A stretch of 16,292 bases of DNA from Clostridiales bacterium (GCA_019416265.1 DXXQ01000088.1:1-16292), one strand, 5' to 3'. Positions 7,725-16,137 are shown, numbered from the stretch's first letter. Translations and numbers: made by a program. Notes: generated from the letters alone by a model not told the origin.

Positions 7725-7730
7725 TATAAT
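7725..7730 (+). promoter_or_regulatory. -10 box of the GH3 operon promoter
   Basis: A perfect TATAAT at 7725-7730 has no recognisable -35 hexamer at the correct spacing (bases 7702-7707 read AGAGGA). This fits a promoter that needs an activator. The implied transcript start is near 7737, about 70 nt before the ATG. Confidence 0.6.
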
Positions 7731-7805
7731 TAGAATAAGCAAAATTAAACTACAAAAATAAAATAAAAGATGCAGAAGCAATAAAAGAGAAAAGGAGAGA
7801 TAATT

Positions 7806-10082
7806 ATGGAAATGGATAAAATAAGAGAACGGATCGGACAGATGACACTGGAAGAAAAGGCATCTCTGTGTTCCGGTCTTGATTTCTGGCATACAAAGGG
7901 AATTGAGAGACTGGGGATTCCCTCTGTAATGGTAACAGACGGCCCTCACGGACTTCGCAAACAGGAGGAGAACGCAGACCACCTTGGTTTAAACGAAAGT
8001 GTGGAAGCAGTTTGTTTTCCGGCAGGCTGCGCCCTGGCTGCAAGCTTCAGCCGCGAGGCTGCAGCAAGGTTGGGCGAGATTCTGGGAAATGAGTGTCAGG
8101 CAGAAAATGTCAGCACCATTCTCGGACCTGCCATGAACATTAAACGTTCTCCTCTCTGCGGACGAAACTTTGAATACTATTCCGAAGATCCTCTCCTTGC
8201 AACAGAGATTGGAACTGCATATGTAAAGGCGGTGCAGAGTAAGAATGTTGGTACAAGCCCCAAGCATTTCATGGCAAATAATCAGGAATACCGCCGTATG
8301 ACAAGCAGCTCGGAAATGGATGAAAGAACAGCGAGAGAGATTTATCTTGCCGCATTTGAAGGTATGGTAAAGCATGGGAAGCCGTGGACGATCATGAACT
8401 CCTATAACAGACTGAATGGGACCTATCTTTGCGAGAATAAAGAGATTTTGACAGATGTGCTGCGAAAAGACTGGGGATTTGACGGTTATGTTATGACAGA
8501 CTGGGGCGCAATGAACTGCCGTGTGGATGCGCTGAAAGCCGGATGTAACCTGGAAATGCCGGGAGGAAGCTGCATAACAGACGGACAGATCGTTAAGGCT
8601 GTAAAAGACGGGGAGCTGGACGAGGAGATTTTAAATAAATCCTGTGAAGAACTTTTGAATATTGTGTTCCGCTATGCCGAAAACAGAGATGAAAACGCCG
8701 TATTTGACAGGGATAAAGACCATGAAGCAGCAAGAGAACTGGAAGAAGAATGTATTGTTCTTTTGAAAAATGAGGACGGGATCCTTCCACTTTCTAGGGA
8801 GAAAAAAATTGCGATTATTGGAAAATATGCAAAAATGCCGCGCTATCAGGGCGGCGGCAGCTCTCACATAAACAGCAGTAAAGTAGACTGCGCGCTGGAC
8901 TCCATCAGCAGTTGGGCAGAGGTTGTGTATGCCCAGGGCTATGAGGACGGGGAGGACGTCACAGATGAGAATATGCTTCAGGAGGCGGTGGAGGCTGCGA
9001 AGCAGTCAGAGGCAGCCGTAATTTTTGCAGGGCTTCCCGACAGCTTTGAGTCGGAAGGCTATGACAGAACCCATCTCCATATGCCGGACTGCCAGAACCG
9101 GTTAATTGAAGAAGTAGGAAAGGTACAGCCAAATACAGTGGTTGTCCTTCATAACGGTGCGCCGGTTGAGATGCCCTGGCTGTCTCAGGTAAAAGGCGTG
9201 GTGGAAGCTTATCTGGGCGGCCAGGCAGTGGGAAGCGCAGTGGCAAACGTACTGTACGGAAAGGTAAATCCAAGCGGAAGACTTCCGGAGACCTTCCCCC
9301 TTCGTCTGCAGGATACCCCATGTTATCTGAACTATGGAAAAGAACCGGACAGGGCAGAATACAGGGAAGGTGTTTTTGTAGGATACCGTTACTATACATC
9401 AAAAGAAATGCCGGTTTTATATCCCTTTGGATATGGGCTGTCCTATACCACCTTTGAGTACAGCAACCTGAGAGTTGAAAAAGACAGCATAAAAGAATCG
9501 GAGACAGTTAAGGTCACAGTGGATGTGACAAACAGCGGTCAGATTTCAGGAAAGGAAGTGGTGCAGCTTTACGTTGGAAAGAAGGACAACACCTCTGTTC
9601 GTCCGGTCCGCGAGCTTCGGGCTTTTGACAAGATCCTGCTGCAGCCGGGAGAGACAAAAACGGTGGAGTTTGTTCTTGGAAGCCGCGCATTTGCCTACTG
9701 GGAAGAAGAAATTCACGACTGGTTTGTGGAAAGCGGTGTTTATGAAATACAGATTGGAAAATCTGCTTCGGAGATTCTTCTGTCAACAGAACTTTTGGTG
9801 GAAGGAGAGAAAGTGATCCCGAGGGTTTATACAGTAAATTCCACCTTTGGAGATGTGATGGCAGATCCGAAGGGACGCAGGATTTTTGAAGCTTTGGGAA
9901 AAGAAAAGAACGTAGGGGCAGGCATGGCCTCTATGGCAGATGACCAGGGCGGAGACGGGGTAATCACTCAGGAGATGCTGGCGGCGATGCTGGATGGAAT
10001 GCCCCTTCGCTCCATCTCCATGTTTGCTCCCGAAATAAAACCGGAGATGATAGAGAAGCTTGTGGAGGCTCTAAACGCATAA
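7806..10082 (+). CDS. Glycoside hydrolase family 3 beta-glycosidase
   Basis: A 758-aa exo-acting retaining glycosidase, probably removing terminal beta-linked glucose or xylose/arabinose from short oligosaccharides. The N-terminal GH3 barrel (about 1-310) has VTDGPHGLR, the substrate-binding K153-H154 in SPKHFMANNQEYRR, and the nucleophile D232 in VMTDWGAM. The C-terminal alpha/beta sandwich (about 330-560) has the ESEGYDR loop (415-421), where E417 is the likely acid/base, and PFGYGLSYTTFEYS near its end. An Fn3-like domain follows (about 575-670, GKEVVQLYVGKK and PGETKTVEF), then an extension of about 80 residues. There is no signal peptide, so it acts on imported sugars in the cytoplasm. 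AAGGAG at 7792-7797 precedes the ATG. It is the first gene of an apparent operon with the PAP2 and esterase genes. The exact substrate cannot be read from sequence. Confidence 0.93.
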   Translation: MEMDKIRERIGQMTLEEKASLCSGLDFWHTKGIERLGIPSVMVTDGPHGLRKQEENADHLGLNESVEAVCFPAGCALAASFSREAAARLGEILGNECQAENVSTILGPAMNIKRSPLCGRNFEYYSEDPLLATEIGTAYVKAVQSKNVGTSPKHFMANNQEYRRMTSSSEMDERTAREIYLAAFEGMVKHGKPWTIMNSYNRLNGTYLCENKEILTDVLRKDWGFDGYVMTDWGAMNCRVDALKAGCNLEMPGGSCITDGQIVKAVKDGELDEEILNKSCEELLNIVFRYAENRDENAVFDRDKDHEAARELEEECIVLLKNEDGILPLSREKKIAIIGKYAKMPRYQGGGSSHINSSKVDCALDSISSWAEVVYAQGYEDGEDVTDENMLQEAVEAAKQSEAAVIFAGLPDSFESEGYDRTHLHMPDCQNRLIEEVGKVQPNTVVVLHNGAPVEMPWLSQVKGVVEAYLGGQAVGSAVANVLYGKVNPSGRLPETFPLRLQDTPCYLNYGKEPDRAEYREGVFVGYRYYTSKEMPVLYPFGYGLSYTTFEYSNLRVEKDSIKESETVKVTVDVTNSGQISGKEVVQLYVGKKDNTSVRPVRELRAFDKILLQPGETKTVEFVLGSRAFAYWEEEIHDWFVESGVYEIQIGKSASEILLSTELLVEGEKVIPRVYTVNSTFGDVMADPKGRRIFEALGKEKNVGAGMASMADDQGGDGVITQEMLAAMLDGMPLRSISMFAPEIKPEMIEKLVEALNA

Positions 10083-10144
10083 CAGGATAAACACATAACA
10101 GAATAAGCATTTTCAGCGGGAAATACGGAAAAGGGGTGTGACTT

Positions 10145-10981
10145 ATGGGTAAAAAAGAAAGAAGAATCGTGTTTGCAGCAGGACTGGTACTGCTTCTGAT
10201 TTTTACATTTACTGATTTGCAGATTTCTATGGCTGTTGCAAAAAAGCCGGGCTTTGCAAAGGTTTTGGAGGTAGTAGGGGAGATTCCTTTTACGATCCTG
10301 ACTTTGGCGGGCTGTGGAATGGTGATCCGATTTACAGGCGGTGATTTTGCGGTGAAAAAGCTGGTGGGCTTTATCGGCGGACTGATTTTGTTTGTGGCGT
10401 TTGCAAGTATGGGCGGCTTTATGACATGGAACTATCTCAACAGAAATTACGGGGGAATCTCGAAAATATGGATTCTCATTATCAGTGTGCTTCTGGCTGC
10501 AGCAGCCTCCTGGATCGCATTTAAAGTTCCGGCAGAGAAAAAAGCAGTTGCCCTGCGATTTGCAGCGACAGCATTGATCTATTTCCTGATGGTGATCATA
10601 ATCATGAATTTCATGAAAGCCATGTGGGGAAGGATGCGTTTCCGGGAAATGACAGATCCGGCTAAGGAATTTACCAGATGGTATCAGATCTGCGGGGGCG
10701 GAGGTTTTAACGATGCGTATGCCTCTTTCCCATCCGGTCATTCCATGAATTCTGCAGGGGTGATTCTTGCGATTCTGCTTCCGGACATTATTCCGGCACT
10801 GAAAGATAAGAAAAATATTCTGCGTGTCATTGCCTATGTATGGTGCATAGTAGTAGGGGCAAGCCGGGTATTTATGGGAGCGCACTTTGCAAGTGACGTT
10901 ACGGTTGGGATTTTGTTATCCTTTGTATTGTTTGAATTTATTTATGTGTTTGTTTACAGGAGGAGACCGATAGATGAGTAA
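10145..10981 (+). CDS. PAP2-family membrane phosphatase
   Basis: A 278-aa integral membrane protein with about six hydrophobic segments, of the type-2 phosphatidic acid phosphatase superfamily (lipid phosphate or undecaprenyl-pyrophosphate phosphatases). The phosphatase signature is present. Motif C1 is K158-x6-R165 but followed by F instead of the usual P. Motif C2 is PSGH at 196-199 (H199 acid/base). Motif C3 is S240-R241-x5-H247-x3-D251 (H247 nucleophile). The C1 proline change need not abolish activity, since the Lys and Arg are kept. AAGGGGTG at 10131-10138 precedes the ATG. It lies 62 nt after the GH3 gene with no terminator between, and its end overlaps the esterase gene by 8 nt, so co-transcription is likely. 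The natural substrate is unknown; a link to glycosidase function is not obvious. Confidence 0.88.
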   Translation: MGKKERRIVFAAGLVLLLIFTFTDLQISMAVAKKPGFAKVLEVVGEIPFTILTLAGCGMVIRFTGGDFAVKKLVGFIGGLILFVAFASMGGFMTWNYLNRNYGGISKIWILIISVLLAAAASWIAFKVPAEKKAVALRFAATALIYFLMVIIIMNFMKAMWGRMRFREMTDPAKEFTRWYQICGGGGFNDAYASFPSGHSMNSAGVILAILLPDIIPALKDKKNILRVIAYVWCIVVGASRVFMGAHFASDVTVGILLSFVLFEFIYVFVYRRRPIDE

Positions 10982-12083
10982 AAAGTACGATGACAGATTG
11001 GTAGAATTATTAAAAGAAAGGCAGGAGACATCCAGCTTCCATGGTGCGCCCCTTCTTATTAAAAATCTGCCGGACTGCGATGAGAGAGGAGCCATGGATC
11101 CGCGGCTTTATGAGGATATGAAAAAACAGTTAAAGCTTCTTGCCTGGATGCCGTCGGGACTTATGAAAATGGATACTTCCGAAAAGGGAATTGCGAAATT
11201 GCGGAAGATGTTTAATGCAAAGAAAAGTATTCCATGTGTGGAGACGGAGCTTTACATAGAAAATATCACTGTGGCAGCAGAGGACGGTTACCAGATACCG
11301 GTGCGCATTTATAAAAAAGAAAAAGGGGCAGAACAGATGCCTGTTCTCTACTATATTCATGGAGGCGGTTTCTTTGGAGGCTCTCAGGAGGTTGTGGATG
11401 AGTCTCTGAAAATGCTGGTGGCAAAAACAGGAATCTGTGCAGTGTCTCCGAACTACCGCTTGGCGCCTGAACATCCATATCCGACAGGACATAAAGACTG
11501 TTTCGATGTATTAAAATGGATTTACGACAATGCGGCTTCCTTCGGAGGTGACAGGAATCATGTATTTGTTGCCGGGGACAGTGCAGGCGGAAATCTTGCT
11601 CAGTATTGTACAACCCGTGACAGAGAAGAAGGGTATGATCTGATCAGGGGACAGCTACTTCTTTACCCTACGCTTAACATGGCGGGGGTTAAGGATGAAT
11701 ATTTCAAGCCGGGAATGGAAAACTTTGAGATGGCGCCTAAGCAGAAAAGAGGTCTTACAAAGATGCTTGAAATGTTTGGCGGCATGACAGCCGGGCTGGA
11801 ACCGATCCTCGGAACAAAGGATGTGAATAACGATTACCTGAATCCCTATACAAGAGATGCGAAAAATAATCCCCCCACCTTCCTTACAGTGGGAGAGCAC
11901 GATTTCCTGAAAATCGAAACCCTTGGCTATGGGGCAAAACTTCATAAGGCAGGAGTTGAGACAAAAATAGTTCTTTATAAGGGCTTCGGACATGCCTTTT
12001 TTGATAACACAGGTGTCTACCCCCAATGTGAAGACTGTATCGATGAAATGGGAAAATTTATTTTGGATCACAGCAGAGAGTGA
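10974..12083 (+). CDS. Alpha/beta hydrolase, HSL-type esterase/lipase
   Basis: A 369-aa cytoplasmic serine esterase of the hormone-sensitive-lipase (GDXAG) group. The oxyanion motif HGGG starts at H129 (YYIHGGGFFGGS). The nucleophile elbow GDSAGGN places S203, the acid is D310 in VGEHDFL, and the histidine is H340 in GFGHAFF, so the full triad is present. The first 100 or so residues form a cap-like helical region. Such enzymes hydrolyse short acyl esters; beside a GH3 gene a role in deacylating sugars is plausible but unproven. The ATG is supported by AGGAGGAGA at 10958-10966, inside the PAP2 gene, and the 8-nt overlap indicates translational coupling. A strong terminator follows. Confidence 0.92.
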   Translation: MSKKYDDRLVELLKERQETSSFHGAPLLIKNLPDCDERGAMDPRLYEDMKKQLKLLAWMPSGLMKMDTSEKGIAKLRKMFNAKKSIPCVETELYIENITVAAEDGYQIPVRIYKKEKGAEQMPVLYYIHGGGFFGGSQEVVDESLKMLVAKTGICAVSPNYRLAPEHPYPTGHKDCFDVLKWIYDNAASFGGDRNHVFVAGDSAGGNLAQYCTTRDREEGYDLIRGQLLLYPTLNMAGVKDEYFKPGMENFEMAPKQKRGLTKMLEMFGGMTAGLEPILGTKDVNNDYLNPYTRDAKNNPPTFLTVGEHDFLKIETLGYGAKLHKAGVETKIVLYKGFGHAFFDNTGVYPQCEDCIDEMGKFILDHSRE

Positions 12084-12129
12084 AGAGATATTAAGACAGG
12101 GTGCCATAAAAATAAATAAGATGATTTTT

Positions 12130-12167
12130 TTCCCCGATTATGTGTGATGCATAATCGGGGGATTTTT
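12130..12167 (+). terminator. Rho-independent terminator of the GH3-PAP2-esterase operon
   Basis: CCCCGATTATG (12132-12142) pairs perfectly with CATAATCGGGG (12150-12160) over a 7-nt loop, followed by GATTTTT. An 11-bp stem with four closing GC pairs makes this a strong terminator. Confidence 0.9.
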
Positions 12168-12475
12168 ATGTGTTCAGACATACGCGGTCTGATTTCCCCG
12201 TTAATTCTCCCGGATCAGGATGTAAGGAACAAAGTGCTTGGATAAGCTGATGCAATAATTCCGGATTATGCAATAAATATTGTATATATTTCCGGAAGAG
12301 ATAAGAAAACATATTTTCGTTTGTGTATAATGACAAATATGCATGAGAGAACTTGCAGAAAATATGTAATTATGCATAAAAGCGAGGGCTAAACTTCCAT
12401 GGTGATTTAAGCCAGGGAAAACAAGAAATGTGAAAGACATAGTAATACAGAAAAAAGCAAGGGAGGGAAAGAGAT
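12168..12475 (+). promoter_or_regulatory. Regulatory region upstream of the pentose ABC operon
   Basis: This 308-nt stretch has no gene. ATGCAATAA occurs at 12250-12258 and 12268-12276. The second copy forms a near-palindrome with TATTGTAT (12278-12285). TTCCGGA occurs at 12259-12265 and, as palindromic TTCCGGAA, at 12290-12297. TATAAT at 12326-12331 is the likely -10, without a good -35. Two more ATGCAT copies lie at 12339 and 12372, at and just after the implied start near 12338. The leader is about 138 nt, with a weak GGCT/AGCC hairpin (12387-12413). The pattern suggests a multi-site operator. Confidence 0.55.
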
Positions 12476-13984
12476 ATGAGAAGTGTACTGGAATTTAAAG
12501 GTATCTCCAAGTATTTCCCGGGTGTAAAGGCATTGGATAACATTTGCTTTAAGGCATATGGAGGCGAGGTGCTTGCATTTCTAGGCGAGAACGGAGCCGG
12601 AAAGTCCACACTTCTGAAAGTGCTTAACGGTGATTATCAGCCTACAAAGGGAGAATATCTGCTGGATGGTGTCCAAAAGCATTTTCATTCTCCGCATGAG
12701 GCAATCCAGGAAGGAATCAGTGTAATCTATCAGGAAAGACAGATTCTGCTGGAACTAAGTGTGGCAGAAAATATTTATCTGGGACGTATGCCTGCAAATC
12801 ATCTGGGGGTGATCAATACAGGCAAAGCAAATAAGATGGCCGCGGAGATCATTAAGGATTTTGGACTTCCAATCCAGCCTACTACCAAGGTAAAAGATCT
12901 GAGTATTGCTTATCAGCAGATGGTGGAAATCATGAAAGCATACAGTAGGGAAAACCTGAAGGTGATCTGCTTTGATGAGCCCACAGCAAGTCTCAGTGAC
13001 GCGGAGATTGATTGTCTGTTTGAAGTGATCCAGAAGCTGAAGGAACAGGGAAAGATTATTATTTATGTATCCCATCGTATGAAAGAAATTCAGCAGATTG
13101 CAGATAAGGTGGCTATCTTTAAAGACGGATGTTACATAGATACGGTAGTAACCAGGGAAGTGCCCGAAAAGCAACTGATCAAGATGATGGTTGGTCGTGA
13201 TTTGGGTGATATTTTTAATAATCTGGATCGCAATAAGGAAATCGGAGAGGTGCTTTTAGATGTCAGAAATGTTTCCTCCGATTATGTAAAGGAAGTCTCC
13301 TTTACCCTTCACAAAGGAGAAGTGTTGGGATTCTCCGGTCTGGTAGGCGCAGGTCGTACAGAGGTGATGCGTGCAATCATTGGCGCAGACAAGAGGAGGA
13401 CTGGGGAAGTATTCCTGGAAGGGAAAAAAATTGAAAATCGTTCTCCGAAGGAAGCTATGGATAATGGTATCGTCCTGGTTCCGGAAGACCGAAAAATGCA
13501 GGGAATCCTGAGTAATCTTAGCGTCAGTGGAAACATTAATATCGCACTGATGGATCAGAACGCCAATCGGTTAGGAATCATAGATCCGGAAAAGGAAAAC
13601 AAAGCGGCAGACAAAGGAATTCGTGATTTCAAGGTCAAGACACCGTCTCCGGATAAAAAAATCGTAGAGCTTTCCGGCGGTAATCAGCAGAAATGTATTG
13701 TTGCCCGGGGAATCGCTACAAACCCCAAGGTTTTGATTTTGGATGAGCCCACTAAGGGTATTGATGTTGGAGCCAAGTCAGAATTTTATAATATGATCTG
13801 CGAGTTTGCAAAACAGGGGCTGGGAGTCATTCTGATCTCCTCGGAACTGCCGGAAGTCATTGGTCTTTCAGACAGGATCATTGTTATGAAATCCTTAAGG
13901 ATTTCCGGTGAGGTGATGAGAGAAGAGGCAACGGAAGACAGGCTTCTGCAGCTTGGAATGATAGGGGAGGATACGCATGAGTAA
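12476..13984 (+). CDS. araG: Sugar ABC transporter ATPase, AraG-like
   Basis: A 502-aa tandem ATP-binding subunit of a CUT2-class monosaccharide importer, acting at the inner face of the membrane with the permease encoded next. The first nucleotide-binding domain (about 1-240) has Walker A GENGAGKST (K43), a Q-loop YQE, a divergent signature LSIAYQQMVEI and Walker B ICFDEPTASLS. The second (about 250-495) has the degenerate Walker A GLVGAGRTE typical of this class, a good signature LSGGNQQK and Walker B LILDEPTKGIDVGAK. The segment MVGRDLGDIF between the domains is closer to E. coli AraG (GRDIGDIY) than to RbsA, as I recall those proteins. Length matches AraG (about 504 aa). GGGAGG at 12461-12466 supports the ATG. 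Its stop overlaps the permease start by 8 nt. Specificity for arabinose is likely but not certain. Confidence 0.9.
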   Translation: MRSVLEFKGISKYFPGVKALDNICFKAYGGEVLAFLGENGAGKSTLLKVLNGDYQPTKGEYLLDGVQKHFHSPHEAIQEGISVIYQERQILLELSVAENIYLGRMPANHLGVINTGKANKMAAEIIKDFGLPIQPTTKVKDLSIAYQQMVEIMKAYSRENLKVICFDEPTASLSDAEIDCLFEVIQKLKEQGKIIIYVSHRMKEIQQIADKVAIFKDGCYIDTVVTREVPEKQLIKMMVGRDLGDIFNNLDRNKEIGEVLLDVRNVSSDYVKEVSFTLHKGEVLGFSGLVGAGRTEVMRAIIGADKRRTGEVFLEGKKIENRSPKEAMDNGIVLVPEDRKMQGILSNLSVSGNINIALMDQNANRLGIIDPEKENKAADKGIRDFKVKTPSPDKKIVELSGGNQQKCIVARGIATNPKVLILDEPTKGIDVGAKSEFYNMICEFAKQGLGVILISSELPEVIGLSDRIIVMKSLRISGEVMREEATEDRLLQLGMIGEDTHE

Positions 13985-14981
13985 CCAGAAGAATAAAAAA
14001 GAACATAAAATATTAAATATGATCGGCGGGGACAAACTGATCCTGCTGGCGGCTATTGTAGTGGTATTTGCATTATTTACCTGTCTGAACAGGAACTTTC
14101 TTACCTGGCAGAATATGGTGAACCTTCTTGTAGCAGCATCCCTGGTAGGAATCGTTGCCGTAGGTCATACTTACCTGATCATTGCAGGACAGAATGATTT
14201 GTCACCAGGTTCTCTGGCTGCCTTCAGTGGAACTCTGGCTGCTCTTCTTCTTTCCTTTGGGATGCCGGCAGGAGTTTCTATTGTGATCACTTTATTTGCA
14301 GGTGTTGCGGTAGGATTTTTTAATGCCTGGATGGTAAATAAGATTAAATTGGAAGCTTTTATTGCCACTTTGGTAACGCAGTCTGTAATCAGAGGCTTTG
14401 CCTATATTATCTGTGATGGTAAACCCATTGCTATCAGTAATAAAACCTTTATTGCTCTTGGAAAAGCAAGATTTCTGGGACTTCCTCTTACCGTATGGCT
14501 GATGATTCTTGCATTTGTGATTTTTGGCTTTATTCTTGCCAGGACAAAATTCGGAAGAAGTGTGTATGCCATTGGCGGAAGCTCGGAAGCAGCCCGTCTT
14601 GCAGGTTTGAATCCTCAAAAAATCATTACCCTTTGTTTTATTCTGATTGGTGTGCTGACTTCTTTAGGCGGTATCATTTTTGCAGCCCGTATGAATTCCG
14701 GACAGCCGGCAGCCAATATTAACCTGGAGTTTGATGCCATTACGGCAGTTATTCTTGGCGGTGTCTCTTTTGCCGGTGGTGTGGGAAGTATGTTTGGTAC
14801 GGTACTCGGAGTTATTTTGATCCAGGCCTTTAATACGGGGCTTATCATGGTAAATGTGCCTACTTTCTGGCAGTATGTGGCAAGAGGAGCCCTTCTTCTT
14901 TTCGCTCTGACTTCTGACTATATCCGTAAGCAAAGAAGAGAAAAGGAACTTCTGGAAGCAAGTATGAGAAACGTGAAATAA
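13977..14981 (+). CDS. araH: Sugar ABC transporter permease, AraH-like
   Basis: A 334-aa polytopic permease with about ten hydrophobic segments (branched-chain/CUT2 permease family). It would form the membrane channel as a dimer with the AraG-like ATPase. The ATPase-contact loop AIGGSSEAARLAGLN is conserved. RGFAYIICDGKPIAISNKTF, followed by FIALGKARFLGLP, matches the AraH region RGLAYIISDGK...FFALGYANWFGLP. The C-terminal WQYVARGALLL resembles AraH QYVVRGLILL. These comparisons are from memory. AGGGGAGG at 13963-13970 lies inside the ATPase gene, so the two are translationally coupled. The tail after the last segment is basic (RKQRREKE). Confidence 0.9.
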   Translation: MSNQKNKKEHKILNMIGGDKLILLAAIVVVFALFTCLNRNFLTWQNMVNLLVAASLVGIVAVGHTYLIIAGQNDLSPGSLAAFSGTLAALLLSFGMPAGVSIVITLFAGVAVGFFNAWMVNKIKLEAFIATLVTQSVIRGFAYIICDGKPIAISNKTFIALGKARFLGLPLTVWLMILAFVIFGFILARTKFGRSVYAIGGSSEAARLAGLNPQKIITLCFILIGVLTSLGGIIFAARMNSGQPAANINLEFDAITAVILGGVSFAGGVGSMFGTVLGVILIQAFNTGLIMVNVPTFWQYVARGALLLFALTSDYIRKQRREKELLEASMRNVK

Positions 14982-14998
14982 AAAATATCGGAACTCTC

Positions 14999-15015
14999 TC
15001 ACACGAAAGGTGTGA
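14999..15015 (+). other. Small hairpin between permease and binding-protein genes
   Basis: TCACAC (14999-15004) pairs with GTGTGA (15010-15015) across a GAAAG loop. No U-run follows, so it is not a standard terminator. It could be an mRNA processing or stabilising element that raises binding-protein expression. Confidence 0.4.
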
Positions 15016-15052
15016 TGGAAATAAAAATGAAAAACAGCTAGGAGGAAGAAAC

Positions 15053-16051
15053 ATGAAACGAAAAATGATGAACGTGGCATTATGTGCAGCAATGGCAGCA
15101 GGTGCTCTGGCAGGAGGAGCCGTGACGGTAAGCGCTGAAGAAAAACTGGTGGTTTATGGTATCTACAAAGCCGGCGATCAGACATGGTTTATCGATGAGG
15201 GAGCGGCAGCTCAGAAGGCAGTAGAAGAAGCCGGCGGAGAATTTGTTTACGTAGATGCAAAGATGAATCCGGAAGAGTACTTGAAAGCTATTGACAATGC
15301 CATTGCCAATAAGGCTTCCGGTATTGTAACCTGTATCCCGGATCAGACAATGTCTCAGGCAGCTATTGACAAAGCGGAAGAAGCAGGAATTCCTATTGTA
15401 GCGGCAGACGATGCTCTTCAGGATGCAGACGGAAATAAGCTTGCTCCATGGGTAGGAATCGATGCTTATAACATCGGCGCTGCAAATGGCGAGTGGCTGG
15501 CAAATTATGTAAATGAGAATAAACTTGTAGGGAAAGAGGATGTGGGACTTCTTCTTATGACAATGGATACCGTTTCCAGCTGTGTTCCCCGTGCAGAAGG
15601 CGAGCTTGACAAATTCACAGAGCTGTGCCCGGATTTCCCGGAGGAAAACGTATTTAAGGCAGACTATGACGGAACAACCGACAAAGGAAACACAGCTGCA
15701 GCAGCGGTCATTACAGCAAATCCGCAGATTAAAACCTGGCTGGTAACAGGAGCTAACGAAGAAGGCTGTATCGGCGCAGCACGTGCACTTGAGAGTGCAG
15801 GACTTGATGCAGATGCATGTGTAGTAGGCCTTGGAGCTTATATGGCGAAAGACGAGTGGAACAACAAAGGGGCAGACGGTACCTGTGTGAAAGCATCTGC
15901 ATACTTCTCAGCAGAACAGGTAGGTGCAGGCTCCGTGAAGGTTCTTTTTGATATGATCGACGGGAAAGAGCCGGAAATGGAAACAGCAGTAGATGCAGTA
16001 GTGGTAACACCGGAAAATTACAAAGAAGAAATGGGTAGCTATGCGGAATAA
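15053..16051 (+). CDS. araF: Sugar ABC transporter substrate-binding protein, AraF-like
   Basis: A 332-aa exported periplasmic-binding-protein-like receptor (Peripla_BP_4 type) feeding the importer encoded upstream. The signal peptide has a KRK start, a hydrophobic core and a VSA|EE type-I cleavage site near residue 28. Residue C11 is not in a proper lipobox. Ligand-site motifs parallel E. coli AraF: W45-F46 (WF), CIPD (94-97), D119-D120 (AADD for AVDD), R180, N235 in TGANE, and a C-terminal VVVTPENYKEE for VLITRDNFKEE. An aldopentose such as L-arabinose is therefore the best guess for the ligand. AGGAGG at 15040-15045 is an excellent ribosome binding site. The 71-nt gap from the permease gene holds a small hairpin. 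The gene is last in the operon, before a terminator, whereas many Firmicute operons place it first. Confidence 0.9.
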   Translation: MKRKMMNVALCAAMAAGALAGGAVTVSAEEKLVVYGIYKAGDQTWFIDEGAAAQKAVEEAGGEFVYVDAKMNPEEYLKAIDNAIANKASGIVTCIPDQTMSQAAIDKAEEAGIPIVAADDALQDADGNKLAPWVGIDAYNIGAANGEWLANYVNENKLVGKEDVGLLLMTMDTVSSCVPRAEGELDKFTELCPDFPEENVFKADYDGTTDKGNTAAAAVITANPQIKTWLVTGANEEGCIGAARALESAGLDADACVVGLGAYMAKDEWNNKGADGTCVKASAYFSAEQVGAGSVKVLFDMIDGKEPEMETAVDAVVVTPENYKEEMGSYAE

Positions 16052-16088
16052 TTAAAATAACGCAGAGTATAAAGACAACAAGTAGAGG

Positions 16089-16122
16089 CGGCTGTGCCGG
16101 ATTTTCCCGGGACAGCCGTTTT
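16089..16122 (+). terminator. Rho-independent terminator of the pentose ABC operon
   Basis: CGGCTGT (16089-16095) pairs with ACAGCCG (16112-16118). After one G-G mismatch, CCGG (16097-16100) pairs with CCGG (16107-16110). A short run of four T follows. The long GC stem makes a terminator likely despite the short T-tract. Confidence 0.82.
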
Positions 16123-16137
16123 AAGAAAAATATATAG

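Noticed and set aside
9968..10885. 305-codon open frame on the minus strand
   Set aside because: It is antisense to the GH3 end and the PAP2 gene, both with clear family motifs. Its translation is rich in H, C and K without a recognisable domain, so it is a shadow frame.
12168..12475. Possible riboswitch (including a c-di-GMP riboswitch) in the long transporter leader
   Set aside because: I see only short repeats and one weak hairpin, with no conserved riboswitch core that I recognise. Operator sites explain the repeats better.
15053..15090. Lipoprotein signal at C11 of the binding protein
   Set aside because: The residues before the cysteine (VAL) do not fit a lipobox and a better type-I site is present at VSA|EE.
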